In this document: positions 7,165-13,723 of the stretch, piece after piece
Layout: the number at the start of each line of letters is the position of its first letter
Numbering within the stretch: the first letter of the stretch is position 1
Source of the DNA: Acidimicrobiaceae bacterium
GTDB lineage: Bacteria; Actinomycetota; Acidimicrobiia; Acidimicrobiales; Ilumatobacteraceae
Length of the DNA: 14,858 bases
Assembly: GCA_947458565.1 (NCBI GenBank)
Contig: CANGZK010000009.1
Location: 1-14,858, forward strand
Reading direction: 5' to 3'
Translations under genes and position numbers: made by a program
Notes under the pieces: generated by a model
The model's input: the letters and a program-made list of their open reading frames with translations, nothing else
The model's database searches: none
What the model was told of the DNA's origin: nothing

Positions 7165-8976
7165 CTAATTAAATGTGATTAGCACAACCTTGCGCACGAC
7201 AGTTTTTCCCTTTGTCGAAGACAGCACTATCTGGCAAAGTCCCTTCTTCTTGCGAGAAAGAATATTGCTTTTGGTAATCGAACAGATGGATTTTGAGGTC
7301 TTGTCGACATTTCCGGTCAACTTTGCACCTTTGACTACTTTTAGTTTTGCAAGTATGGCTAAAGATGATAGAGATTTAGTTTTCAATTTTGTATTAGTGC
7401 GGACACTGGCGGAAGGGGTCATGGATTTGGGGTTTGATGCAATACCTAACTTGACTTTTATCACGGGGCTTGAAAAATGAAATCCACTTGCGGTGAAACG
7501 AACCCAGTTTTCATCGCGAGTAATTGTGGTTGTTTGGGTTAGCGGCGTTGCGACGTCGCTGTACACCACTTCTATCGGGACAGATGCTGGAAGAGCTGAA
7601 TCGCCGTAGAGGCATTGCGCTACTAACGGGGGGATAGCTAAGGAATAGTTACCGACAGCCTCGGCTCCATTTTCGTCTAAGTGGGGCGAGGCGACATTGT
7701 AAGTAAGTACTCCATTGGCACTGTCCCAAACTGGTGGTTGGGAATCGTATGCAGCGGCGTTTGTAGAAACGATCCCAACAAATCCGGAAATCTGCTGCAT
7801 GCAGTTTTCTGCACCGGCCGCGCCTATGTAACTCGGATTCATACTTGAGCTTGATTGAACTACCCATAAGTTTTGAGTTGTGAGAGCAGAATTCCCGATG
7901 TACTGCTCAAGTGCATTGAAATGGCTGATTGCTCCGCCTGGTTCTCTACTTTGGGTAAATCCAATTGGCAAATTGCGTAATTGTTGAGACAATAACTCAG
8001 GTGGTGCAGTCGATGGAACCATGCCTCCAGCTATGTATGTGGGGGATATGTCTCCTTCTATCTGGTATCGCATTTGCCCATTTGTTGTTTGAGAACTGCT
8101 AATCGTGGGGTTGTTGATTCTGCCGTGCATCCATCCTGAAACTGATTTTGGGAGACGAACAGTTGCTTTGATTCTTGTTTGCGGTTCAAACGGAATTGTT
8201 TGGTAGCAAGAAGTTAAAGTGCTGAAATTTCTTGAACCACAGGATCCGGTGTTCCAGGCAATGTTGTTTCTCGTCGGATCAGCTGGCATGGGCATTGTTC
8301 TAATCCATGGCAACGTATAGGTTCCTGAAACAATTTGTATCCGAGACACGCTCAATTCTGCTGTAGTCGTAGCATTCATTGACGTTCCAGACATTTTGGT
8401 TTTTTCGTCTTTGCCAACTTTGACAGTGAAACTAAATCCCGTTCGAAACTTAATCAGGTAGAGCTCTCCGGATGGAGAGATCCATAAAGATGGAAAATCC
8501 CCACGAGGAGTGTTGAGTTCAGAATTCTGAGGAATAGCGGGAAGATTATTGACAACTGATTCAACGTAGGTAAGTACTTTGAGTTCTCCTCCCGCAAGTG
8601 AAACTTCTATGTACTCGATGCATCCAATATCGGCATCACTTTCGCATTTGCCGAGCATTAGGTTCGCAGTAATGGCTGCACCATCAGTTCGGGGGCATGC
8701 AGACTCTGTGAGATCAGAACACAAGGATGAGGTGGTGTTTGGACTTCCAACAGTTCGAGAGACATACGAGAGAGTCGCACCACTCGATGGCTCGATTAGG
8801 ACCCCATAATTTTCACGAGTTTTGTTGAGTTCTTCAATGAGTTCAAGTGGGGTTTTTGGAATGGTGATCGTAGAACTGGTCCCATCCGCGTACGCCAAAC
8901 TGACAGGCCCGATAAGGAGTCCAATAAGAACCAAAACTGCAGATAGGCGCTTAAACAAACAAGGTCTTGACCACAT
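7165..8976 (-). CDS. Cassette A cargo: exported 603-residue protein, function unknown
   Basis: Residues 1-30 are a Sec signal peptide (basic start, long hydrophobic core, AYA before DG). The mature protein is a paralogue of the cassette B protein: Cys-x7-Cys pairs at 86/94 and 111/119, GWMHGRI (281-287), TYNVASPHLD (425-434), AQCLYG (453-458) and ASGFHFSSPVIK (496-507) all recur there in the same order. Residues 525-603 are a diverged copy of the shared C-terminal domain with Cys565 and Cys581 and many lysines. No enzyme motif or membrane anchor is seen. The ATG at 8976 is 32 bp beyond the tRNA-Arg 3' end and 6 nt after a -10 box, implying leaderless translation. It is probably displayed on or released from the cell surface. 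Confidence 0.8.
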   Translation of the reverse strand: MWSRPCLFKRLSAVLVLIGLLIGPVSLAYADGTSSTITIPKTPLELIEELNKTRENYGVLIEPSSGATLSYVSRTVGSPNTTSSLCSDLTESACPRTDGAAITANLMLGKCESDADIGCIEYIEVSLAGGELKVLTYVESVVNNLPAIPQNSELNTPRGDFPSLWISPSGELYLIKFRTGFSFTVKVGKDEKTKMSGTSMNATTTAELSVSRIQIVSGTYTLPWIRTMPMPADPTRNNIAWNTGSCGSRNFSTLTSCYQTIPFEPQTRIKATVRLPKSVSGWMHGRINNPTISSSQTTNGQMRYQIEGDISPTYIAGGMVPSTAPPELLSQQLRNLPIGFTQSREPGGAISHFNALEQYIGNSALTTQNLWVVQSSSSMNPSYIGAAGAENCMQQISGFVGIVSTNAAAYDSQPPVWDSANGVLTYNVASPHLDENGAEAVGNYSLAIPPLVAQCLYGDSALPASVPIEVVYSDVATPLTQTTTITRDENWVRFTASGFHFSSPVIKVKLGIASNPKSMTPSASVRTNTKLKTKSLSSLAILAKLKVVKGAKLTGNVDKTSKSICSITKSNILSRKKKGLCQIVLSSTKGKTVVRKVVLITFN

Positions 8977-8982
8977 ATAGAA

Positions 8983-8988
8983 AGAATA
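8983..8988 (-). promoter_or_regulatory. Leaderless -10 box of the cassette A gene
   Basis: TATTCT on the minus strand ends exactly 6 nt before the ATG at 8976, placing the transcription start on the start codon. No Shine-Dalgarno is present. A -35 at normal distance would fall in the CCA end of the tRNA gene and has no consensus, so read-through from the tRNA is an alternative source of mRNA. Confidence 0.5.
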
Positions 8989-9008
8989 TCGCGCGAGGAT
9001 TAGAACAT

Positions 9009-9084
9009 TGGTGCGCTCGGACGGACTCGAACCGCCAACCCTCTGATCCGAAGTCAGATGCTCTATCCATTGAGCTACGAACGC
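9009..9084 (-). tRNA. tRNA-Arg (anticodon TCG)
   Basis: A complete 76-nt cloverleaf: acceptor GCGTTCG with CGAGCGC, D stem GCTC/GAGC, anticodon stem TCTGA/TCAGA enclosing CTTCGGA (anticodon TCG at 9049-9051), T stem GGCGG/CCGTC with loop TTCGAGT, and encoded CCA at 9009-9011. It reads CGA and probably other CGN codons. From the anticodon loop to CCA it is repeated at 6957-7001, so its present 3' half may have been supplied by cassette A. It lies 38 bp after the DUF952-GNAT gene on the same strand. Confidence 0.95.
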
Positions 9085-9122
9085 TTGTGCACTACATATT
9101 AGTGGTTCTTTGGGATTATTGG

Positions 9123-9953
9123 CTAGAGCGAATTACGCATGACGACGTGCTTCATCTCGTTGAGGAGTGTGTCGCGTGTAAATGTCCAACCACTTTTTTC
9201 ATACCACCGTTGTTGGTGGTCGGTGTAGAGAAAAATCTCGTGATAACCGAGTTCGCGTGAACGACTCACAACGTGGTCGACTAGTGCTGTGCCAACCCCA
9301 AGTTTTCGGGCTTCTGGAATAACGAAGACTGCAGCAAGCCATGGGCCTGGCTCGGTAGCACCGGGGAGTCCGTCGTCGTCGACGAGCGTTGCAAGACCAA
9401 GGAGTTCGTTTGCTTGGTTGATGGCAGCAAATACTTCGACGAAGCGACCAGCGTAAGTGCCACTGACGGTGAACATGTCGAGGTAGGTCTGTGTTGTGTC
9501 TTCGGGGAAGTCGTGCTTCCACGCAATTCGCGACAACTCTGCTGCTTGTTGATGAAGATGTGGAACCTGTTTGATGGGGATGACGGTAAATGCGGTGAGT
9601 TTTGCTGGCAGATCAAACGAACCGTCTGGGTTTGAAGGGAAGTCAATTATCTGAACGACTGCGTCCAGATTGATCACACCATATATATGGGGAAAGAGCG
9701 GTTCGTTGGGGAGCGAAGGTGAACCGTCGATGTGCGCAGGGGGCTCCCACTTCAGTGGGCTTGTGAGCGCTGCTGGGTCGATGTGCACCAACACTATGTC
9801 GGTTGCACCGCGGTAGTACTTGTTGGCAACGTCACGCATTTGGTACTCGGTAGAGCAGTGAATAAAACCTTCAGTGGCGAGTGATGGGGCGGTGATGAAA
9901 CCCAGTTGTTGAGCCTCAATCCAATTTGCCGAGTTGGTTAAGTGCAATATCAC
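9123..9953 (-). CDS. DUF952-GNAT fusion protein
   Basis: A 276-residue two-domain cytoplasmic protein. Residues 1-115 match DUF952: the opening MILHLT, GFIHCS (29-34), the WE pair (69-70), and FPHIYGVINLDAVV (87-100). Residues 120-276 form a GNAT acetyltransferase: the acetyl-CoA loop is in VFVIPEARKLGVGTAL (209-224; R..G.G at 216-221), followed by a late YEKSGW (251-256). GNAT enzymes move an acetyl group from acetyl-CoA to amines; the substrate is unknown. DUF952 has no firmly established activity; a relation to ADP-ribosyltransferase folds has been proposed, as I recall. The GTG at 9953 is chosen because MILHLT aligns with usual DUF952 starts. It begins 5 bp after the EamA stop codon, so the two form an operon. 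Confidence 0.82.
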   Translation of the reverse strand: MILHLTNSANWIEAQQLGFITAPSLATEGFIHCSTEYQMRDVANKYYRGATDIVLVHIDPAALTSPLKWEPPAHIDGSPSLPNEPLFPHIYGVINLDAVVQIIDFPSNPDGSFDLPAKLTAFTVIPIKQVPHLHQQAAELSRIAWKHDFPEDTTQTYLDMFTVSGTYAGRFVEVFAAINQANELLGLATLVDDDGLPGATEPGPWLAAVFVIPEARKLGVGTALVDHVVSRSRELGYHEIFLYTDHQQRWYEKSGWTFTRDTLLNEMKHVVMRNSL

Positions 9954-9958
9954 GTGTC

Positions 9959-10870
9959 TTAGCGTAAGCGATTATGCATGAGCATTTTGGATGCATTACG
10001 TGAATCTGCGAGTAATGCAGCAATCACGACAACGATGCCACACCATGCCAATACAGAAGGCCGCTCGCTCAGCACTGCTGCACCAAGCAGCGTTGCAACG
10101 ACAGGCTCTACCAATGTGATCATTGTTGTCTGACTGGGTTCAAGTTGACGCAAACCAGTTGCGTATGACCAATAGGCGAGAGCAAGCGTGACGACTCCGA
10201 GCCATACGACCATCACGATTGCATCGCCATGTAAGAGCCACTCAAGATCAACAAAAAATAGTGTCGGTGCGAGCATGAGCGAGGCAACACCAAACACTTT
10301 GGCCATCGCGAGTTCGCTTGAAACTCCACTCGAAAGAATGGTTTTGCTGCCAAGTGCAAATAGGGCGTAGCCAAGACCTGCACAGAGCGCAAGTGCAACA
10401 CCTGAGACAGTGACTTGGGATTCTTTGCCCGAAACCACAATGAGACTCATGCCGACAATGGCAAACAACGTGGTGCCAAGCCATGAAAGCGACGGCGATT
10501 TGCGAGACGAAATCGCAGTGATTGCACTCGTGATGAGTGGTGCAGAGCCGAGTGCTACTACTGTGCCGACTGCAACGCCTGTTGAACGCACCGCACTAAA
10601 AAATGCGGCGCCATATAGTGCCTGACCGAAGGCTGCTACTGCCCAAACCCGAGTGGCAAGTGGTCGCCTGTCGGATACAAGATGGCGTTTTGGTCTCACG
10701 GAAGAAAGTAGAAACAGCATGATTGACCCAATGAAAAACCTGATGGCTGCAACCCCCAATGGAGATGAACTATCGGGTCCAAGTTGTTGTGCCGTGCCTG
10801 TAGTGGCAAAACACACTGCAGCCAGCACCACAAGATTCCGAGATCGCATGGGAAGAACCGTAGTTGGCAT
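9959..10870 (-). CDS. EamA/DMT-family membrane transporter
   Basis: A 303-residue protein of the drug/metabolite transporter superfamily with two EamA halves (roughly residues 14-145 and 155-290) and about ten hydrophobic segments. Family features are TGTAQQLGP near the first helix, AIRFFIG, ALYGAAFFSAVRSTGVAVGTVVALGSAP in the first half, and the conserved TTMITLVEPVVATLLGAAVL..R in the second. Relatives export amino acids, purines or other metabolites; this substrate is unknown. The ATG at 10870 is preferred. A longer frame reaches 10972, but its extra 34 residues (GIEPTTYRLEVRRS and so on) are the antisense translation of the tRNA-Arg gene. The next ATG at 10849 is an alternative. It precedes the DUF952-GNAT gene by 5 bp. 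Confidence 0.87.
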   Translation of the reverse strand: MPTTVLPMRSRNLVVLAAVCFATTGTAQQLGPDSSSPLGVAAIRFFIGSIMLFLLSSVRPKRHLVSDRRPLATRVWAVAAFGQALYGAAFFSAVRSTGVAVGTVVALGSAPLITSAITAISSRKSPSLSWLGTTLFAIVGMSLIVVSGKESQVTVSGVALALCAGLGYALFALGSKTILSSGVSSELAMAKVFGVASLMLAPTLFFVDLEWLLHGDAIVMVVWLGVVTLALAYWSYATGLRQLEPSQTTMITLVEPVVATLLGAAVLSERPSVLAWCGIVVVIAALLADSRNASKMLMHNRLR

Positions 10871-10894
10871 GCCTGTAGATTTGTGGTGAGTAAT

Positions 10895-10971
10895 GCTCCT
10901 GTAGCTCAGTTGGATAGAGCGGCGGACTTCTAATCTGTAGGTCGTAGGTTCGATTCCTACCGGGGGCGCCA
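10895..10971 (+). tRNA. tRNA-Arg (anticodon TCT)
   Basis: A complete 77-nt cloverleaf: acceptor GCTCCTG with CGGGGGC, D stem GCTC/GAGC, anticodon stem GCGGA/TCTGT around CTTCTAA (anticodon TCT at 10929-10931), T stem GTAGG/CCTAC, and encoded CCA at 10969-10971. It reads AGA and AGG. The anticodon stem has two G-U pairs; one of them, at base 10936, becomes G-C in the truncated copy at 12962-13010. It is divergent from the EamA gene, 24 bp away. Confidence 0.95.
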
Positions 10972-11092
10972 TCTGAATGTCTCTGGCAGTATTGAGATTT
11001 GGCGCACGTGCAATGGTCGGGTTGCGTTACGGAATGACGAAAATGCCTGGTGTCTTCTCTGGTGCGTCTAATTGCGCAGATCGGATGAGTGT

Positions 11093-11098
11093 TACCAT
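11093..11098 (+). promoter_or_regulatory. Leaderless -10 box of the cassette B gene
   Basis: TACCAT ends exactly 6 nt before the GTG at 11105, the same geometry as in cassette A. TTGCGC at 11072-11077, 15 bp upstream, could serve as a -35. No Shine-Dalgarno precedes the GTG. Confidence 0.5.
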
Positions 11099-11104
11099 TG
11101 GATT

Positions 11105-12856
11105 GTGTTTAGCTTTCGATTGAGGTCGACTCGATCTGGTGCTTTTGTAACTTGCGTTGTGCTTGCTTTTCTTTTCTTGAATAGTGTTCCTGTTTCGCCA
11201 CTACCGCATTTCGTTGGCAAGGCTTCGGCGGAGGACACTAATTCTTCAAACCTAAAAGGCCCGGCGTCGTATCAATGGCCCGTAAGTCCAGGTCGTGGTT
11301 ATGGGGGCCTGTACATAGAAGATGATATTTCCCATACGCGTCGAGTGTCGACTCTTGGAAACTCGGCGGGTCTTCTATGCACTTCGACAACCGACTCTTC
11401 TTGCGCAGGTCAATCTGTGAAGTTTTACGCAATTCTGCCTCGCTGTGAGAGTCCAACTTCAGTTGACTGTGTTGAGTCCATCTCCGCAAAATCATCTTCT
11501 GGAACAATTGAGGAGGCACAATTTGAGCGCTATTTTCCTGCACAAGGGCTCGCAGATTTTGTCGGAAGTCCCGAAGCGAAGATTCCAAGTGGCGCTTCGT
11601 CGAGTTTGTGGAACATTCCATCAGCACCTCATGCAGGTGGATCAGGGTATCTCGCAGTGGTTTCCGTCTCTGGTGAGGCAGATTCGTTAAGAAAGTCTGT
11701 TGGAACTCCAATCGTTCACGCGTCGTTGTATCCAGTGCAGATTGTTGCCGGTAGATTTTCTCGAAATATTCCAAATGGTGTCGGGGGGATAAGTCATCCT
11801 TCGCTCGATTTATGGGGTAATTGTGCGGCGATTGATGATGGATTCTGTGCGGCTCGGCAGGAGTTTCCATCTGCAATTAGATTTTCTATGGCAATCAGGC
11901 TCACATCGTCTCCTAATGGATGGCTTCACGGAAGAATCTTTGATCCAGAAATTTCATTTACAAAAACAGATACTTCTGTTCGAATTCAAATAGAGGCCAA
12001 CCCAGTCCAGGTTCCAGCCATAGCAACCTGGGCGGAAGCTGCACTTTTACCCAAGTCATTTTCTCAGGTTTGCACAGCTCAGGTTTTTTGCTCACAGACC
12101 AATCCCCAAAGCGAAGGTGCAGTTTCTTCTGTCGAAGATTGGAGACCGTTGTATCAGGACAAGGCTTCTTGGACTCGAGGTCAGTGGATGTTCAAGACTT
12201 TGAGTGATGAACGGTCCGAACTTGGCTCCAACACTTGTTTCAGTGACAAGAGTTTGCTTCAAGGATTTGTAACTACTAACTCAACTGGATACTCGGCCGG
12301 GCCTCCTTCTTATTCAACATCAGAAAAGTCGTTTACTTATACGTTGTCTTCTCCGCATTTTGACGCAGAAAGTAAAGTTTTTGCCGGTTCATACAGTTTT
12401 GTGATTAGGGCATCGACTGCAAGGTGTCTGTATGGAATAGCCGACGGTGAAATCAGTGCGAAACTATCTATTTCTTCATCTGATCAGGGAGACTTGACTC
12501 AAACATTGACAGAGTCGGTTTCAATTGACGCGACGTGGCTAAAGGTTAATGCCAGTGGTTTTCATTATTCTTCGCCTGTGATTAAGACCTCGCTATTTGC
12601 ACCGCCTGCAGTTTTACCTAAGGTGAAAATAGTCAAATCAGTTACGGCAAAGGCCATCGCGAGGTACGCCAAACTTGAGTTGGCTTCAACATCGAAGGTG
12701 TCGCTGAAGGTGTTCCGTAACTCTACGAAGTATTGCAAAGTGTTGGGTGCAACGTTGAAAGGTTTGAAAGTCGGGCCATGCAAAGTGACCGTCACAGTTA
12801 CCCCAAAAAAGGGCCGACCTACTTTCAAAAATGTGACCCTCCAAATAACAAAGTAA
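11105..12856 (+). CDS. Cassette B cargo: exported 583-residue protein, paralogue of cassette A cargo
   Basis: Function unknown. The GTG at 11105 is preferred over the in-frame TTG at 11072, since a -10 box lies between them and the shorter form starts with a normal signal peptide (basic residues, hydrophobic core near 13-26, ASA before EDT at 42). Cys-x7-Cys pairs at 92/100, 114/122 and 240/248, GWLHGRI (272-278), TYTLSSPHFD (411-420), ARCLYG (439-444) and ASGFHYSSPVIK (483-494) match the 603-residue protein in order and spacing. Residues 505-583 are the shared C-terminal domain (KYCKVLG and GLKVGPCKVTVTVTPKKG, Cys544 and Cys559), here closest to the 460-residue protein. No catalytic motif or anchor is seen. 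An exported, disulfide-bonded beta-rich surface protein is the best inference. Confidence 0.8.
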   Translation: MFSFRLRSTRSGAFVTCVVLAFLFLNSVPVSPLPHFVGKASAEDTNSSNLKGPASYQWPVSPGRGYGGLYIEDDISHTRRVSTLGNSAGLLCTSTTDSSCAGQSVKFYAILPRCESPTSVDCVESISAKSSSGTIEEAQFERYFPAQGLADFVGSPEAKIPSGASSSLWNIPSAPHAGGSGYLAVVSVSGEADSLRKSVGTPIVHASLYPVQIVAGRFSRNIPNGVGGISHPSLDLWGNCAAIDDGFCAARQEFPSAIRFSMAIRLTSSPNGWLHGRIFDPEISFTKTDTSVRIQIEANPVQVPAIATWAEAALLPKSFSQVCTAQVFCSQTNPQSEGAVSSVEDWRPLYQDKASWTRGQWMFKTLSDERSELGSNTCFSDKSLLQGFVTTNSTGYSAGPPSYSTSEKSFTYTLSSPHFDAESKVFAGSYSFVIRASTARCLYGIADGEISAKLSISSSDQGDLTQTLTESVSIDATWLKVNASGFHYSSPVIKTSLFAPPAVLPKVKIVKSVTAKAIARYAKLELASTSKVSLKVFRNSTKYCKVLGATLKGLKVGPCKVTVTVTPKKGRPTFKNVTLQITK

Positions 12857-12961
12857 TAACAAATACTTTTTACGTCTTATCGAAGATGTCCAGATCTTTT
12901 TCAGATTTTGTTACACAGATTGTCAGTATTTGCCTGAACTGGTTGGGAGCAGATGGGTCCA

Positions 12962-13010
12962 GGCGGACTTCTAATCCGTAGGTCGTAGGTTCGATTCCTA
13001 CCGGGGGCGC
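12962..13010 (+). pseudogene. Truncated 3' copy of tRNA-Arg(TCT), candidate attachment site
   Basis: These 49 bp match 10921-10969, tRNA positions 26 to the first C of CCA, with one difference (C at 12977 for T at 10936). That C restores a Watson-Crick pair with the tRNA's own 5' half. The copy lacks the 5' part and ends GCGCTAG without CCA. It is probably the original chromosomal 3' end displaced by cassette B. Confidence 0.88.
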
Positions 13011-13096
13011 TAGAGATTGATTAAACACGCGCCGTTAGTGGGTTTTGGGGTCTCATCGTCTATCCTTTCGGGGTCAGACTGTAGAGAGGTCTTCAC

Positions 13097-13717
13097 TTGA
13101 AATTCAAAAAAGGCGACACTGTCATCTATCCACAACACGGTGCTTGCATCGTGCACGGCATCAAGCGCATGAAGGCTTTTGGGGCAGTGCAGGAGTATTT
13201 GATCTTGAAGACCGTGATCAATGAAATGACCCTTTCGGTGCCAACCGCCATGGCCAACCAGGTTGGTGTGCGCCCGCCAGTGTCTAAGTCAGAGCTTGAA
13301 GACTTGCGCTCGGTGTTGTCGAAAGCCGACCCGCGCGTGCCAGCAAACTGGTCGCGTCGTTTTAAGAACCACCAAGAAAAACTCAAGAGCGGCGATGTGT
13401 ATCAAGTGGCCGAAGTGGTGCGTAACTTGGCTGCACGTGATCGCGACTCTGCTTTGTCGGCTGCCGAAAAAACGATGTACGACCGCGCTCGTATCAACTT
13501 GATTTCTGAAATTTCACCTGCGCTCAAAGTTTCAACAGATGCTGCCCAAGTGTGGCTCGATGCAGCACTCGAGCAAGGTGTGCTCAAGCCTTCGAAGGGC
13601 GCCAAGTTGGTGAAGCAGGCTGCAAAAACTGCACCGAAACCAGTCGAAAAATCTGCTGTAAAAACTGTGGCAAAAGTTGCCAAAGCTCCAGCCAAGGCAG
13701 TTGCCAAAAAGAAATAG
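13097..13717 (+). CDS. carD: CarD-family RNA polymerase-binding regulator with Lys/Ala-rich tail
   Basis: A 206-residue transcription factor. Residues 1-60 form the RNA-polymerase-interacting Tudor-like domain (FKKGDTVIYPQHGA), which binds the beta subunit in characterised CarD proteins. Residues 65-160 form the helical DNA-contacting domain with NWSRRFK; Trp85 is the residue that wedges into the promoter minor groove in the mycobacterial protein, followed by SGDVYQVAEVVRNL. CarD stabilises open complexes, especially at rRNA promoters. Residues 167-206 are an extra tail rich in Lys, Ala, Pro and Val, absent from the 162-residue mycobacterial protein and histone-like in composition. The TTG start at 13097 is supported by AGAGGT 6 nt upstream. 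The next gene begins 6 bp after its stop. Confidence 0.92.
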   Translation: MKFKKGDTVIYPQHGACIVHGIKRMKAFGAVQEYLILKTVINEMTLSVPTAMANQVGVRPPVSKSELEDLRSVLSKADPRVPANWSRRFKNHQEKLKSGDVYQVAEVVRNLAARDRDSALSAAEKTMYDRARINLISEISPALKVSTDAAQVWLDAALEQGVLKPSKGAKLVKQAAKTAPKPVEKSAVKTVAKVAKAPAKAVAKKK

Positions 13718-13723
13718 CCAACA

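Larger units (their letters stand above)
6957..9053 (-). mobile_element. Cassette A: single-gene insertion at tRNA-Arg(TCG)
   Basis: The exact 45-bp direct repeats at 6957-7001 and 9009-9053 bound a unit of 2052 bp. Inside are one gene (603-residue exported protein), its promoter, and about 160 bp of non-coding DNA next to the distal repeat. The order along the tRNA strand is intact tRNA, gene, 3' tRNA fragment. No integrase, excisionase or transposase is inside. The mobility is inferred from the repeat structure; the family could depend on an integrase elsewhere in the genome or could be an immobile remnant. Confidence 0.7.
10921..13010 (+). mobile_element. Cassette B: single-gene insertion at tRNA-Arg(TCT)
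   Basis: Direct repeats of 49 bp with one mismatch (10921-10969 and 12962-13010) bound a unit of 2041 bp. The only gene inside is the 583-residue exported protein, oriented like the tRNA. The order intact tRNA, gene, 3' tRNA fragment mirrors cassette A, the lengths differ by only 11 bp, and the cargo proteins are paralogues. No recombinase is encoded. Integration is inferred from the repeat structure. Confidence 0.7.

Noticed and set aside
8967..9260. Plus-strand frame of 97 codons across the tRNA-Arg(TCG)
   Set aside because: It is the antisense translation of the tRNA (RTDSNRQPSDPKSDALSIEL) and of the end of the GNAT gene, a known artefact type.
11238..11876. Minus-strand frame of 212 codons inside the cassette B gene
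   Set aside because: It lies wholly inside a gene with a clear signal peptide and homologue, has a biased composition typical of a shadow frame, and no upstream signals.
12962..13010. A third functional tRNA gene
   Set aside because: The 5' acceptor strand and D arm are absent and no alternative 5' half precedes it.
6957..13010. Integrase or transposase gene inside the cassettes
   Set aside because: All long frames were inspected; none has the tyrosine-recombinase R..H.RH.Y pattern or a transposase DDE pattern. The intervening genes are EamA and DUF952-GNAT.
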